A DNA stretch of 64,000 bases from Cronobacter universalis NCTC 9529 (GCF_001277175.1 NZ_CP012257.1:2976001-3040000), one strand, 5' to 3'; positions 1 through 10,061 are shown, counted from the stretch's first letter. Notes: generated by a model not told the origin, from the sequence alone. Numbers and translations are program-made.

Positions 1-184
1 GGTTCGCGAACTCTCCCTCGGCAAGCTGGGCGTGCTGGGCTTCGAGGTTGACCACGAGCGCAACCTGGCCGCGCGTTTCGGCAAATCCGGCTTCATCAAC
101 AAAGAAGGCACCACCCTCGCGATGGTCATTCCGACCAACGAAGAACTGGTTATCGCGCAGGACGCCTGCCGCCTGACCGCCTGA
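1..184 (+). CDS. ackA: Acetate kinase, 3' end (partial)
   Basis: The open frame enters from the left edge and ends at TGA 182-184. The visible 60 residues (starting [12 protein letters not shown] and ending DACRLTA) match the C-terminus of enterobacterial AckA almost residue for residue. AckA interconverts acetyl phosphate plus ADP with acetate plus ATP and works with Pta, encoded 81 bp downstream on the same strand, in the cytoplasmic acetate overflow pathway. The catalytic residues lie outside the window, so only identity and end point can be judged. Confidence 0.95.
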   Translation, partial: VRELSLGKLGVLGFEVDHERNLAARFGKSGFINKEGTTLAMVIPTNEELVIAQDACRLTA

Positions 185-190
185 TCCCTC

Positions 191-222
191 ACCGCCAGCC
201 TCGCTGGCGGTGTTGTTTTATG
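191..222 (+). terminator. Intergenic hairpin between ackA and pta
   Basis: A perfect 9-bp stem (ACCGCCAGC paired with GCTGGCGGT, 3-nt loop) starts 7 bp after the ackA stop and is followed by TGTTGTTTTA. It looks like a leaky intrinsic terminator or mRNA-stabilising hairpin that would lower pta expression relative to ackA. No pta promoter is obvious in the remaining 40 bp. Confidence 0.6.
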
Positions 223-265
223 TGGTGCCAGCCGCGGGCTGGCTGCAACAAAAAGAGGATAAACC

Positions 266-2404
266 GTGTCCCGTATCATTATGCTTATTCCTACCGGAAC
301 CAGCGTCGGCCTGACCAGCGTCAGCCTCGGCGTGATCCGCGCTATGGAACGTAAAGGCGTTCGTCTGAGCGTCTTCAAACCTATCGCCCAGCCACGTACT
401 GGCGGCGATACGCCGGACCAGACCACGACCATCGTGCGCGCTAACACCAATCTGCCGGCTGCTGAACCGCTGCGCATGAGCCACGTCGAGTCGCTGCTCT
501 CCAGCAACCAGAAAGACGTGCTGATGGAAGAGATCATTGCTCGCTTCCATGAAAACACCAAAGATGCGGAAGTGGTGCTGGTGGAAGGCCTGGTGCCGAC
601 CCGCAAGCATCAGTTCGCCCAGTCGCTGAACTATGAAATCGCGAAGACCCTGAACGCGGAAATCGTGTTTGTGATGTCTCAGGGCACCGATACCCCGGAA
701 CAGCTGAAAGAGCGTATCGAGCTGACCCGCAGCAGCTTCGGCGGCAGCAAAAACGCCAACATCACCGGCGTTATCGTCAACAAACTGAACGCGCCAGTGG
801 ATGAGCAGGGCCGCACGCGCCCGGATCTCTCCGAGATTTTCGATGACTCCACCAAAGCGAAAATCATCAACATCGACGCGCAGCACCTGCAGGCCATCAG
901 CCCGCTGCCGGTTCTGGGCGCGGTGCCGTGGAGCTTTGATCTGATAGCCACCCGCGCTATCGATATGGCCCGTCACCTGAACGCGACCATCGTTAACGAA
1001 GGCGATATCAAAACCCGCCGCGTGAAATCGGTGACCTTCTGCGCGCGCAGCATTCCGCATATGCTGGAACACTTCCGTCCGGGCTCCCTGCTGGTCACCT
1101 CCGCGGATCGTCCGGATGTGTTAGTGGCCGCCTGCCTTGCCGCGATGAACGGCGTGGAAATCGGCGCCATCCTGCTGACCGGCGGTTATGAAATGGACGA
1201 GCGCATCAGCAAGCTGTGCGAACGCGCTTTCGCCACCGGCCTGCCGGTATTTATGGTGAACACCAATACCTGGCAGACCTCGCTCAGCCTGCAGAGCTTC
1301 AACCTTGAAGTGCCGGCTGACGACCACGAGCGTATTGAAAAAGTGCAGGAATATGTGGCAAGCCACGTCAGCGCCGAGTGGATCGACTCCCTGACCGCCA
1401 CGTCCGAGCGCAGCCGTCGTCTCTCTCCGCCGGCGTTCCGCTACCAGTTGACCGAGCTTGCGCGTAAAGCGGGCAAACGCGTCGTGCTGCCGGAAGGCGA
1501 CGAGCCGCGTACCGTGAAAGCGGCGGCCATCTGCGCCGAACGCGGCATCGCGACCTGCGTGCTGCTGGGTAACCCGGATGAAATCGCGCGCGTTGCTGCC
1601 GCACAGGGCGTAGAACTGGGCACCGGCATCGAAATCGTCGATCCGGAAGTGGTGCGTGAAAGCTACGTGGCGCGTCTGGTTGAGCTGCGTAAGAGCAAAG
1701 GGATGACCGAAGCGGTCGCCCGCGAGCAGCTGGAAGATAACGTGGTGCTCGGCACGCTGATGCTGGAGCAGGACGAAGTCGACGGTCTGGTCTCCGGCGC
1801 GGTACACACCACCGCGAACACCATCCGTCCGCCGCTGCAGCTCATCAAAACGGCGCCGGGCAGCTCGCTGGTGTCTTCTGTGTTCTTCATGCTGCTGCCG
1901 GAACAGGTTTACGTTTACGGCGACTGCGCGATCAACCCGGATCCGACCGCAGAGCAGCTGGCAGAAATCGCGATTCAGTCCGCCGATTCCGCTGCCGCTT
2001 TCGGCATCGAACCGCGCGTGGCGATGCTCTCCTACTCTACCGGCACCTCCGGTGCGGGCAGCGATGTAGAAAAAGTGCGTGAAGCGACCAGACTGGCGCA
2101 GGAAAAACGCCCGGATCTGGTTATCGACGGCCCGCTGCAGTATGACGCCGCGGTTATGGCTGACGTAGCGAAATCCAAAGCGCCGAACTCACCGGTTGCC
2201 GGCCGCGCTACTGTGTTCATCTTCCCGGATCTGAACACCGGTAACACCACGTACAAAGCGGTACAGCGCTCTGCCGACCTGATCTCCATCGGGCCGATGC
2301 TGCAGGGTATGCGCAAGCCGGTTAACGACCTCTCCCGCGGCGCGCTGGTTGACGATATCGTCTATACCATCGCGCTGACGGCGATTCAGGCGTCACAGCA
2401 GTAA
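266..2404 (+). CDS. pta: Phosphate acetyltransferase (long, three-domain form)
   Basis: Pta converts acetyl-CoA plus phosphate to acetyl phosphate plus CoA in the cytoplasm; together with AckA it makes acetate and sets the acetyl phosphate pool. The 712-residue product has the length of the enterobacterial form (about 714). It has an N-terminal P-loop-like domain (residues 1-200, motif [11 protein letters not shown]), a central DRTGG-type domain, and a C-terminal catalytic domain from about residue 390 with [10 protein letters not shown] and [12 protein letters not shown]. The start is GTG at 266, with AGAGGA 7 bp upstream; the product begins [11 protein letters not shown] as in relatives. 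It is co-directional with ackA and followed by a strong terminator. Confidence 0.97.
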   Translation: MSRIIMLIPTGTSVGLTSVSLGVIRAMERKGVRLSVFKPIAQPRTGGDTPDQTTTIVRANTNLPAAEPLRMSHVESLLSSNQKDVLMEEIIARFHENTKDAEVVLVEGLVPTRKHQFAQSLNYEIAKTLNAEIVFVMSQGTDTPEQLKERIELTRSSFGGSKNANITGVIVNKLNAPVDEQGRTRPDLSEIFDDSTKAKIINIDAQHLQAISPLPVLGAVPWSFDLIATRAIDMARHLNATIVNEGDIKTRRVKSVTFCARSIPHMLEHFRPGSLLVTSADRPDVLVAACLAAMNGVEIGAILLTGGYEMDERISKLCERAFATGLPVFMVNTNTWQTSLSLQSFNLEVPADDHERIEKVQEYVASHVSAEWIDSLTATSERSRRLSPPAFRYQLTELARKAGKRVVLPEGDEPRTVKAAAICAERGIATCVLLGNPDEIARVAAAQGVELGTGIEIVDPEVVRESYVARLVELRKSKGMTEAVAREQLEDNVVLGTLMLEQDEVDGLVSGAVHTTANTIRPPLQLIKTAPGSSLVSSVFFMLLPEQVYVYGDCAINPDPTAEQLAEIAIQSADSAAAFGIEPRVAMLSYSTGTSGAGSDVEKVREATRLAQEKRPDLVIDGPLQYDAAVMADVAKSKAPNSPVAGRATVFIFPDLNTGNTTYKAVQRSADLISIGPMLQGMRKPVNDLSRGALVDDIVYTIALTAIQASQQ

Positions 2405-2424
2405 TCACTGCCAGCAAGAAAGCA

Positions 2425-2452
2425 AAAGGCCGCGCGATGCGGCCTTTTTTAT
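2425..2452 (+). terminator. Rho-independent terminator of ackA-pta
   Basis: AAAAGGCCGC, a short loop, GCGGCC and a run of six T. It sits 20 bp past the pta stop and also separates pta from the convergent ybdJ. Confidence 0.85.
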
Positions 2453-2470
2453 ACCCTGACAGTATCGCGC

Positions 2471-2722
2471 TTATGCACGCTCCAGCGAAAACCAGCGCCG
2501 CCATATAAAGCGAATCACGTAATACTCCACCGCGCCGAGCAGTAAAAACCAGATGCAGAAAATAATGGTATAGAGCTGGTTAAGATCGACCAGATGGAAC
2601 ATTGTCATCAGGTGTTGCGCCAGCGTCAGCGTAAGTCTCGGCGCCGGCAGCAGCAGGCAGGAGAGAAACGCCAGCAGCAGAATGCCGCCAGCGGTGATCA
2701 GCGTTTCAAGAGGATGCTTCAT
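2471..2722 (-). CDS. ybdJ: YbdJ-like small inner-membrane protein (DUF1158)
   Basis: The 83-residue product has two hydrophobic stretches (about residues 8-40 and 50-70) followed by a basic tail with RFIWRRWFSL, so it is a small inner-membrane protein. From memory it matches YbdJ of E. coli and Salmonella nearly end to end (MKHPLETL, LYTIIFCIWFL, IRFIWRRWFSL). Its function is unknown. In E. coli ybdJ lies near nfsB and ybdK, and in Salmonella that locus also holds ramA-ramR; here ybdJ lies 68 bp downstream of ramA on the same strand, so the trio appears to travel together. The ATG at 2722 gives the family length. Confidence 0.75.
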   Translation of the reverse strand: MKHPLETLITAGGILLLAFLSCLLLPAPRLTLTLAQHLMTMFHLVDLNQLYTIIFCIWFLLLGAVEYYVIRFIWRRWFSLERA

Positions 2723-2790
2723 GAGAGGCTTTCGGTTGGTTCAAAAGCGCATTGTCAGGCAATATGACGCGCTATGCAAACCGCGCGCCT

Positions 2791-3135
2791 TCAGTGGTTC
2801 GTCGGGGCGTCACCCTGTTTGCGCCAGGTGCCCGGCGACATCTGAAATTTACGCGTGAACAGCCTGGTGAAAGTTTGCTGAGAGTCGAACCCATATTTCA
2901 TTGAGATATCCAGCACGCGGTCGTTGGTGGCCCGCAGATCCTGCGCCGCCAGCCGCAGCTTTTTCTCACGGATATAGCGCCCGATGCTCTCCCCTTTGTG
3001 GTGATGGAAAAGCCGCTGCAGGTGCCACTTCGAATAGCCCGCGTGGCGCGCAATATCATCAATGCGCAACGGCTTGTGAAGGTTGTCGTCAATCCAGTCG
3101 GTCAGCGTTTCAATAACCTGAGCGGGAAGTTCCAT
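2791..3135 (-). CDS. ramA: AraC/XylS-family transcriptional activator RamA
   Basis: This 114-residue, single-domain activator consists only of the paired helix-turn-helix DNA-binding unit (helices around IDDIARHAGYSKWHLQRLF and VLDISMKYGFDSQQTFTRLF). It belongs to the MarA/SoxS/Rob/RamA group, which activates acrAB-tolC and other stress genes through marboxes. The string HAGYSKWHLQRLFHHHKGESIGRYIR (residues about 30-55) and the 113-residue class size fit RamA better than MarA or SoxS. The divergent neighbour is ramR, and an exact RamR operator overlies the promoter, which makes the assignment firm. The predicted leader is about 150 nt long, as in Salmonella. Confidence 0.9.
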   Translation of the reverse strand: MELPAQVIETLTDWIDDNLHKPLRIDDIARHAGYSKWHLQRLFHHHKGESIGRYIREKKLRLAAQDLRATNDRVLDISMKYGFDSQQTFTRLFTRKFQMSPGTWRKQGDAPTNH

Positions 3136-3280
3136 AGAATCCCTCCAGTAGTGGTAATCGCAGTGATATATCAGGCGTTCGCCTGCCCTGAATTCCGGCT
3201 CGCATGAGCGACCCGCTCATTTCCAGGCGCAGAAGGCCCACACGCGGCGCAGTGAAAATACCGTCCGGTGAATCTTGATA

Positions 3281-3300
3281 ATGAGTGAGTAAACACTCAT
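3281..3300. promoter_or_regulatory. RamR operator
   Basis: The inverted repeat ATGAGTG-N6-CACTCAT is perfect. It is the published RamR recognition pattern of Salmonella, where it covers the ramA promoter. Here it overlaps the -10 hexamer and start region of ramA and lies 105 bp before ramR, so RamR should repress ramA and possibly itself. Confidence 0.9.
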
Positions 3301-3326
3301 TATAGGAATGTCGGCCGATTCGTCAA
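3299..3326 (-). promoter_or_regulatory. ramA sigma-70 promoter
   Basis: On the minus strand, TTGACG (3326-3321), a 16-bp spacer and a perfect TATAAT (3304-3299) point at ramA. The -10 box runs into the RamR operator, which explains how repression would work. Confidence 0.8.
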
Positions 3327-3405
3327 CTCTGTTTTTTCCTGTGATCGCAAGCCTTGCAGCGGATCGGCGAGTCGTGATTCAATCTGCCCTTTTTACAGGA
3401 GAGCA

Positions 3406-3984
3406 ATGTCCGTGGCGCGTCCCCGCAGTGAAGATAAAAGAATGGCGATTCTCGAAGCCGCCACCGAAGCGATAGCCGAGGCGGGACTTGGCGCACCGAC
3501 GGCGCTTATCGCGCGTAAAGCGGGTGTGGCTGAAGGCACCGTGTTTCGCTATTTCGCCTCCAAGGACGACCTGTATAACGCGCTGTATGTTCATCTGAAG
3601 CAGGATTTCTGCCGTTCGATGATAGGCAAGCTCGACAGTAACAACGACCATAAAGAAAATATTCGTTACGTCTGGAACAGCTTTATCGACTGGGGACTGA
3701 CCAAACCGGAAGCCAATCTGGCCGCGCGTAAGCTCGAAGTCAGCAGCCGTATTACCGATGAGAGCGAAAAGCTTGTGACCGATATCTATCCGGAGCTCCA
3801 TGAGCTTTGCGAGAAATGCATTTTGCCGTTGTTCCGCTCCAGTGAATTTCGCGCGTTTGGCGATGATATATTCTTTGCGCTGGCGCAGACGACCATGGAT
3901 TTCGCGACGCGCGAGCCGGCGCGCTCTGACGAGTTTAAAGCCGTGGGATTTGATACGTTGTGGCGGGCGTTGTGCGAAAGCTAA
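3406..3984 (+). CDS. ramR: TetR-family repressor RamR
   Basis: RamR is a ligand-responsive repressor of ramA; loss-of-function mutations give multidrug efflux phenotypes in Salmonella and Klebsiella. The 192-residue protein has an N-terminal TetR helix-turn-helix (residues 10-55, TALIARKAGVAEGTVFRYFASKDDLYNALY) and a helical ligand-binding domain containing the family string TTMDFATREPAR. It is divergent from ramA. The ATG at 3406 follows AGGAGAG closely; a GTG six bases later would give the MARPRSEDK start usual for homologues, so the exact start is uncertain by two codons. The frame is intact, so repression should be functional. Confidence 0.9.
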   Translation: MSVARPRSEDKRMAILEAATEAIAEAGLGAPTALIARKAGVAEGTVFRYFASKDDLYNALYVHLKQDFCRSMIGKLDSNNDHKENIRYVWNSFIDWGLTKPEANLAARKLEVSSRITDESEKLVTDIYPELHELCEKCILPLFRSSEFRAFGDDIFFALAQTTMDFATREPARSDEFKAVGFDTLWRALCES

Positions 3985-4051
3985 TCCGCATGGCGTTGAC
4001 GCCGTAGAAGCCGCCCCGCGCGTCGTCCTGGCGACCGCGGGGCCGCGACGC

Positions 4052-4627
4052 TTAACTGAGCGAGGGGTTTTTCTCTTCCTGCTCTTTCTCTTTACTGTGA
4101 CCGCTGCTCTCCTGGCCCGCGTTACGGCTCAGCCAGAGCGAAAGCGCTTTTAGCGTATCCGGCGTAAATTCATCGCAGCGCGCCGTTATCTCTTCCGGCT
4201 CCATCCAGCATACTTCGCTGATTTCGCTCTCCTGAAGCGCGAACGGGCCGTGGGAGACGCAGCTGAACAGCCCGCCCCAGACGCGGCAATGCTCATCTTC
4301 AAAGTAGAACTGTCCATGCTCGGCAAAAGGAACGCCCGCGATGCCCAGCTCCTCTTCCGCCTCGCGACGGGCGCTCTCAAGCAGCGCTTCGCCCGCCTGC
4401 ACCACGCCGCCGGCGGTGGCGTCGAGCATGCCAGGCATAAAGTCTTTGATATCGGTGCGGCGCTGCACCAGGATTTTGCCCATGCCATCATGCACCACGA
4501 TATAGGTCGCGCGGTGACGCAAACGTTCTGCGCGCATCTGCGCCCGGCTGGACTGCGCTATCACCTCATTGTCTTCACTGACAATGTCCACCCATTCCAT
4601 GTCTGCCAAATGATTCTGCTCCACCAT
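4052..4627 (-). CDS. yfcD: Nudix hydrolase YfcD
   Basis: A 191-residue protein with a complete Nudix box (GX5EX7REUXEEXGU; here the glycine of GGVVQAGE, then [10 protein letters not shown]) around residues 74-97. Nudix enzymes hydrolyse nucleoside diphosphates linked to another moiety, with Mg2+ bound by the REXXEE glutamates. The substrate of YfcD is not known; the fold resembles isopentenyl-diphosphate isomerase-type Nudix proteins. It is followed on the same strand, 54 bp upstream, by yfcE, as in E. coli. The C-terminal tail (about 15 residues, rich in E, K, S) is longer than a minimal Nudix domain needs. Confidence 0.92.
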   Translation of the reverse strand: MVEQNHLADMEWVDIVSEDNEVIAQSSRAQMRAERLRHRATYIVVHDGMGKILVQRRTDIKDFMPGMLDATAGGVVQAGEALLESARREAEEELGIAGVPFAEHGQFYFEDEHCRVWGGLFSCVSHGPFALQESEISEVCWMEPEEITARCDEFTPDTLKALSLWLSRNAGQESSGHSKEKEQEEKNPSLS

Positions 4628-4681
4628 CAGGAAACCTTCTTTAATAAGCGCTCTTACGGCGCGTTCTGGTTGTTCGGTAAA

Positions 4682-5233
4682 TTAAGGGGAAATCGCGATC
4701 TGTGCAATAACCTGCGAGGTTTCCAGGGTGATGACGCTCAGCGTATCGTCATTCAGGAAGCCGTAGCTTGCCGGGTACCCGCCTTTCGGCATACTGACGG
4801 AGCCTGGATTAAAGTGGATCTGCTCGCCGTGGCGCGCGGCCACCGGAAGATGCGTGTGGCCGTAAACCAGCACATCGCCTGCGGCCAGCGGCGGCAGGTT
4901 ATCGGGGCTGTAGAGATGACCGTGCGTCAAAAAGAGCCGCTGTTTTGCCAGCAGCACCTGCTGCCAGGGTGCGGTGATGGGGAATTCCAGCAGCATCTGG
5001 TCGACTTCGCTGTCACAGTTGCCGCGCACCGCGATAATGCGGTCCGCCACGGTGTTAAGCCGTTTCGCCACCTCGCCCGGGGCATAGCCCTCAGGAAGCG
5101 GGTTACGCGGCCCGTGATTTAAAAAATCCCCCAGCAATACCAGCCAGCGGGCGTCGCTGTCGGCAAAGCGCGCCAGCAGAAGCTCCGCGGCAGGCAGCGA
5201 GCCGTGAATATCCGAAGCAAACATCAGCTTCAT
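4682..5233 (-). CDS. yfcE: Metallophosphodiesterase YfcE
   Basis: A calcineurin-like phosphoesterase of the YfcE/MJ0936 group, which cleaves artificial phosphodiesters with a two-metal (Mn2+) centre; the physiological substrate is unknown. The 183-residue sequence shows every metal-binding motif: D8-I-H10, G-D36, G-N72-C-D, H104-G-H and G-H126-T-H128. The length equals that of E. coli YfcE (about 184). It lies between yfcD and yfcF, all on the minus strand, with gaps of 54 and 59 bp, so co-transcription is possible. Confidence 0.94.
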   Translation of the reverse strand: MKLMFASDIHGSLPAAELLLARFADSDARWLVLLGDFLNHGPRNPLPEGYAPGEVAKRLNTVADRIIAVRGNCDSEVDQMLLEFPITAPWQQVLLAKQRLFLTHGHLYSPDNLPPLAAGDVLVYGHTHLPVAARHGEQIHFNPGSVSMPKGGYPASYGFLNDDTLSVITLETSQVIAQIAISP

Positions 5234-5292
5234 TACTCACCTTCCGAATGAAAATTGTGGTGCACGCATGATAACGGATCGCGTCTGGCTTA

Positions 5293-6709
<1,417 letters not shown>

Positions 6710-6863
6710 ACGCGCAGACGCGCCGTTAACCGCTTCTCTTTACAGGAAAAGTCTCGCCCGGTGTGCGCAATATCTCAGGCAATCGCCGCCGGGTCGCCTA
6801 TGCTGAAGGTGATATGATTCATCATCACGCACGGGCGGCGCAACACGCGCGCAGGAGGCACTT

Positions 6864-7766
6864 ATGGAGATTCTGGTTACTGGCGGTACTGGTCTGATTG
6901 GCCGCACGCTGACATCGCGCCTGGCGGCGTTAGGGCATCACGTCACGGTCGTCACCCGCAATCCTGAGCGCGCCCGCGCGCGGCTCGACGCCGCTATTAC
7001 GCTGGTGCCGGGGCTCGATCATTTCAGCAATCTCGACGCGTTCGACGCGGTGATTAACCTCGCGGGCGAACCTATCGCCGATAAACGCTGGACCGCCGCC
7101 CAGAAAGAGCGCCTGTGCCAGAGCCGCTGGCAGATAACCCAGCAGCTGATGGCGCTGATGGCCGCCGGCAGCGAACCGCCCTCGGCTTTTCTCTCCGGCT
7201 CAGCGGTCGGTTATTACGGCGATCTCGGCGAAGTGGTGGTGACCGAAGACGAACCGCCGCACAGCGAATTTACCCACAAGCTCTGCGCCCGCTGGGAGCA
7301 GATAGCCGAAGGCGCGCAAAGCGATAAGACCCGCGTCTGCCTGCTGCGCACCGGCGCGGTGCTGGCGCCGGACGGCGGCATGATGAGTAAACTGTTGCCG
7401 CTGTTTCGTCTGGGCCTTGGCGGGCCGATAGGCAGCGGCCGCCAGTATCTCTCGTGGATCCATATCGACGATATGGTGAACGCGATTATCTGGCTGCTGG
7501 ATAACGATCTGCGTGGGCCGTTTAATATGGTGGCCCCTTACCCGGTGCGCAACGAGCGCTTCGCCCACGCGCTAGGCCATGCGCTGCGCCGCCCCGCGTT
7601 TATACGCGCCCCGGCGACCGCCGTACGCCTGCTGATGGGCGAATCCGCCGTTCTCGTTCTGGGCGGCCAGCGCGCGCTGCCAAAACGCCTTGAGGAATCG
7701 GGCTTCGGCTTCCGCTGGTTCGAGTTAGAAGAGGCGCTGAGGGATATCGCCACACGAGCCCGCTGA
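6864..7766 (+). CDS. yfcH: TIGR01777-type NAD(P)-binding epimerase YfcH
   Basis: An extended short-chain-dehydrogenase-fold protein of 300 residues. The Rossmann motif [12 protein letters not shown] is at residues 5-16, followed by [12 protein letters not shown] and SAVGYYGD (the Tyr of an SDR-type site), and a C-terminal DUF1731 segment ([21 protein letters not shown]). The family (SDR39U1-like) is conserved but its substrate is unknown. The start ATG 6864 has AGGAGG 8 bp upstream. It is the last gene of the yfc block before the toxin-antitoxin module. Confidence 0.92.
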   Translation: MEILVTGGTGLIGRTLTSRLAALGHHVTVVTRNPERARARLDAAITLVPGLDHFSNLDAFDAVINLAGEPIADKRWTAAQKERLCQSRWQITQQLMALMAAGSEPPSAFLSGSAVGYYGDLGEVVVTEDEPPHSEFTHKLCARWEQIAEGAQSDKTRVCLLRTGAVLAPDGGMMSKLLPLFRLGLGGPIGSGRQYLSWIHIDDMVNAIIWLLDNDLRGPFNMVAPYPVRNERFAHALGHALRRPAFIRAPATAVRLLMGESAVLVLGGQRALPKRLEESGFGFRWFELEEALRDIATRAR

Positions 7767-7863
7767 CCTGTTAATGTCTTCACGTCGCGGGCAGCGACAT
7801 TGCCCGCGTGACGCTATTTCTCCTTCTTTGGCCTGCCGCTGGCTTTCCCTCGACTGTATAAGT

Positions 7864-7900
7864 TATAATCAATATCACGAATATCATTTATATCACGAAG
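7864..7900 (+). promoter_or_regulatory. Promoter and repeat operator of the RES toxin-antitoxin module
   Basis: A perfect TATAAT (7864-7869) is followed at once by three short direct copies of ATATCA with ACGA or TTTA spacers, ending 9 bp before the antitoxin ATG. No good -35 box is visible. Repeats of this type just after the -10 box suit autorepression by the antitoxin or complex, which is usual for type II modules; that role is inferred. Confidence 0.5.
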
Positions 7901-7908
7901 GGGGCGCT

Positions 7909-8613
7909 ATGACTTCTCGTCCACGCCACGCAAAGCTTAAAGAGTATCCGCTGGAGGTCAGCGTCGAGTTTGTCGATGTCGGGCATCTTGTGACATCCCT
8001 TCAGGAGACGCCCGCGCCCTGGGGGCGCATTCAGCTTTCGGATATCCCGGGTGAAGACGCCGGGCGCTACCTGATGCTGAAAATGCCGGACGATGTTGAT
8101 GAAGAGACGCTGGATAACGATTTGCGGCTCGCAATTGTGAGCGCCGTAACGGCTGTGTCGCAGATGAAGCGCGCCGGGCATCATAGCGAGCCCGCGCACG
8201 CCACACCGTTGCAGGCCCGGAACCGCGAGCGGCTCGACGCGCTGCGCCAGGCCGTGCTTGATGAAGGCCAGTGGCTGTCCGCCGGCGAAGTGAGCCTTGC
8301 CGCCGGTGCCGCGCTGAAAAACCCGAGCGCCACCGCGAACCGCTGGAAGCAGGCGGGCAAAGTGTTTGCCCTGCCGGTCAATGGCAAAGATCGCTACCCC
8401 GCCTGGGCGTTTGACGAAGGCGGCCAGCCGCTGCCGTCGCTCAAATCGATTCTTGCGCTGTTTCGTGAGAAAACGCCCTGGTCTGTCGCGCTCTGGTTTC
8501 ATTCGCCTAACGCCTGGCTTGGCGGCGAAAAACCCAAAGACCGTCTGAAAGCCGATCCGCAGGCGGTACTGGCCGCCGCGCAGGCGGAGGCCGAGGGGCC
8601 GTTGCATGGTTAA
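7909..8613 (+). CDS. Putative antitoxin with MbcA/ParS/Xre-type (DUF2384) C-terminus
   Basis: The 234-residue product has a C-terminal region (about 130-225) with the layout of the toxin-binding MbcA/ParS/Xre domain: RWKQAGKVFAL, YPAWAFDEGGQPLPSL, then WFHSPNAWLGGEKPKDRL and DPQAVLAAA. The N-terminal 100 residues are not recognised and lack a clear Xre helix-turn-helix. The frame is open for 45 codons upstream, but the ATG at 7909 follows AAGGGGG and begins a plausible protein. It overlaps the RES gene by 8 bp (ATGGTTAA), which implies translational coupling and the antitoxin-first order typical of such modules. It is longer than common RES antitoxins (about 140-160 residues). Confidence 0.75.
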   Translation: MTSRPRHAKLKEYPLEVSVEFVDVGHLVTSLQETPAPWGRIQLSDIPGEDAGRYLMLKMPDDVDEETLDNDLRLAIVSAVTAVSQMKRAGHHSEPAHATPLQARNRERLDALRQAVLDEGQWLSAGEVSLAAGAALKNPSATANRWKQAGKVFALPVNGKDRYPAWAFDEGGQPLPSLKSILALFREKTPWSVALWFHSPNAWLGGEKPKDRLKADPQAVLAAAQAEAEGPLHG

Positions 8614-9244
8614 ACTCAGGGAAGAGCGCCTGCCTGCGCCGCCTGCGGATATGCAGGTGCCGCGCGTCACGGTATGGTCCGCAGGGAAGCGGATAGTTCG
8701 CGTTCACAGCCGCCAGTTCGCGGGCGACGCCTTCAACCCCGGCTACGGTAACGCGCGTTTCAGCCCGCTGCAGCGCGCCGATGGCCGTCTTATTCCCACG
8801 CTTTATGGCGGTATCGACGCCGAAGTGGCGATTATGGAGTCGCTGTTTCACGATGTCCCGCAGGATGCCTCAGGCGCCAGCTTCGATCTGCGCAAGGCTC
8901 GCGAACTCTGTATCAGCACGTTAACGCCGGACGTGGGGCTTGAGCTCGCTAACCTGACGCCGGTGCTGCTGCGCCGCTGGGGCGTCACGCAGGCGGCGCT
9001 GACCGGAAGCTCCCCGCGGCTCTACCCGCAAACGCGCCTGTGGGCGGCCGCCATTCACGCCGCGAATCCGCGCCTTCACGGTATTAGCTGGGCGTCGCGC
9101 CAGCATGGCGGGAAAGCGCTGATGCTGTTCGGCGATCGTATCAACCGGCTGACGCTGCATGAGAGCCTGCCGCTGGCGCAGGGGGCGCTGACCGACATTT
9201 ACCGGCTGGCCGATGAGATGGGGTTAATACTGATAGACGATTAA
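8606..9244 (+). CDS. RES-domain toxin (putative NAD+ phosphorylase)
   Basis: RES toxins degrade NAD+ through an Arg-Glu-Ser active site and stop growth until neutralised by the paired antitoxin. In this 212-residue protein the family pattern is clear: an Arg in IVRVHS, NARFSPL (in place of the common GRWNP), PTLYGGIDAEVAIMESLF with the Glu, and ISWASRQHGGKALMLF with the Ser. The gene begins inside the end of the upstream antitoxin gene. The module lies between yfcH and hisP, where E. coli has yfcI (rpnB), so this is a variable slot. Activity is inferred from the family; no truncation is seen. Confidence 0.8.
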   Translation: MVKLREERLPAPPADMQVPRVTVWSAGKRIVRVHSRQFAGDAFNPGYGNARFSPLQRADGRLIPTLYGGIDAEVAIMESLFHDVPQDASGASFDLRKARELCISTLTPDVGLELANLTPVLLRRWGVTQAALTGSSPRLYPQTRLWAAAIHAANPRLHGISWASRQHGGKALMLFGDRINRLTLHESLPLAQGALTDIYRLADEMGLILIDD

Positions 9245-9277
9245 GCGTGACCAGCGTCCCTGCCGGTCTGTTGTGTT

Positions 9278-10051
9278 TTACTTCAAAGAGCCTTTCAAAA
9301 ACTGCTGCAGACGCGGGCTTTGCGGGTTGTTAAAGAGCGCGTCCGGCGGCCCTTCTTCTTCGATTTTGCCCTGATGCAGGAAAATCACATGCGAGGAAAC
9401 GTGGCGGGCAAACTCCATTTCATGCGTGACCACGACCATCGTTTTGCCCTCTTCGGCGAGCTTCTGCATGATGCGCAGAACTTCGCCCACCAGTTCAGGG
9501 TCCAGCGCGGAGGTCGGTTCGTCGAACAGCAAGACATCCGGCTCCATCGCCAGCGCGCGGGCAATCGACACGCGCTGCTGCTGACCGCCGGAGAGATGCA
9601 CCGGGTATTTGCCCTGCGCGCGCTCATCAATGCCCACTTTGGCGAGGTATTTCACCGCCCGCTCGCGCGCATCCTGTTTGCTTAAGCCCAGCACCTGAAC
9701 CGGCGCTTCCATGACGTTCTCCAGCACCGTCATGTGGCTCCACAGGTTAAAGTGCTGAAACACCATCGTCAGGCGCGTGCGCAGAAGGCGCAGCTGGTTT
9801 TTGTCCGCCACCTTAAGCTGGCCGTCTTTATCGCGCACCAGCGTGATGTTCTGGTTATTCACCACGATAGTGCCTTCGCTGGGCTTTTCCAGAAAGTTAA
9901 TGCAGCGCAGGAAGGTGCTCTTGCCGGAGCCGGAAGAGCCGATAATGCTGATGACATCACCGGCGTTCGCCTTCAGCGATACCCCTTTGAGCACTTCATG
10001 TTCGCCGTAGCGCTTGTGCAGATCGGTAACGTTTAATTTATTTTCAGACAT
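9278..10051 (-). CDS. hisP: Histidine/LAO ABC transporter ATP-binding subunit
   Basis: HisP powers the HisQM permease that takes up histidine (with HisJ) and lysine, arginine and ornithine (with ArgT). The 257-residue protein has all ABC ATPase motifs: Walker [10 protein letters not shown] (residues 37-45), Q-loop, signature LSGGQQQR, Walker [13 protein letters not shown] and the switch His in VTHEMEF. It lies on the cytoplasmic face of the inner membrane. It is the last gene of hisJ-hisQ-hisM-hisP, 10 bp after hisM. Only 33 bp separates it from the convergent RES toxin gene. Confidence 0.97.
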   Translation of the reverse strand: MSENKLNVTDLHKRYGEHEVLKGVSLKANAGDVISIIGSSGSGKSTFLRCINFLEKPSEGTIVVNNQNITLVRDKDGQLKVADKNQLRLLRTRLTMVFQHFNLWSHMTVLENVMEAPVQVLGLSKQDARERAVKYLAKVGIDERAQGKYPVHLSGGQQQRVSIARALAMEPDVLLFDEPTSALDPELVGEVLRIMQKLAEEGKTMVVVTHEMEFARHVSSHVIFLHQGKIEEEGPPDALFNNPQSPRLQQFLKGSLK

Positions 10052-10061
10052 GCGTAGCCAC

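Noticed and set aside
218..1072. Long minus-strand open frame opposite pta
   Set aside because: It mirrors a highly conserved gene in GC-rich DNA, has no ribosome-binding site and resembles no protein. Many similar antisense frames (for example opposite purF, fadI and budB) were dropped for the same reason.
7774..7908. 45-codon N-terminal extension of the antitoxin gene
   Set aside because: It reads through the TATAAT box and repeats, and a good Shine-Dalgarno sequence precedes the ATG at 7909.
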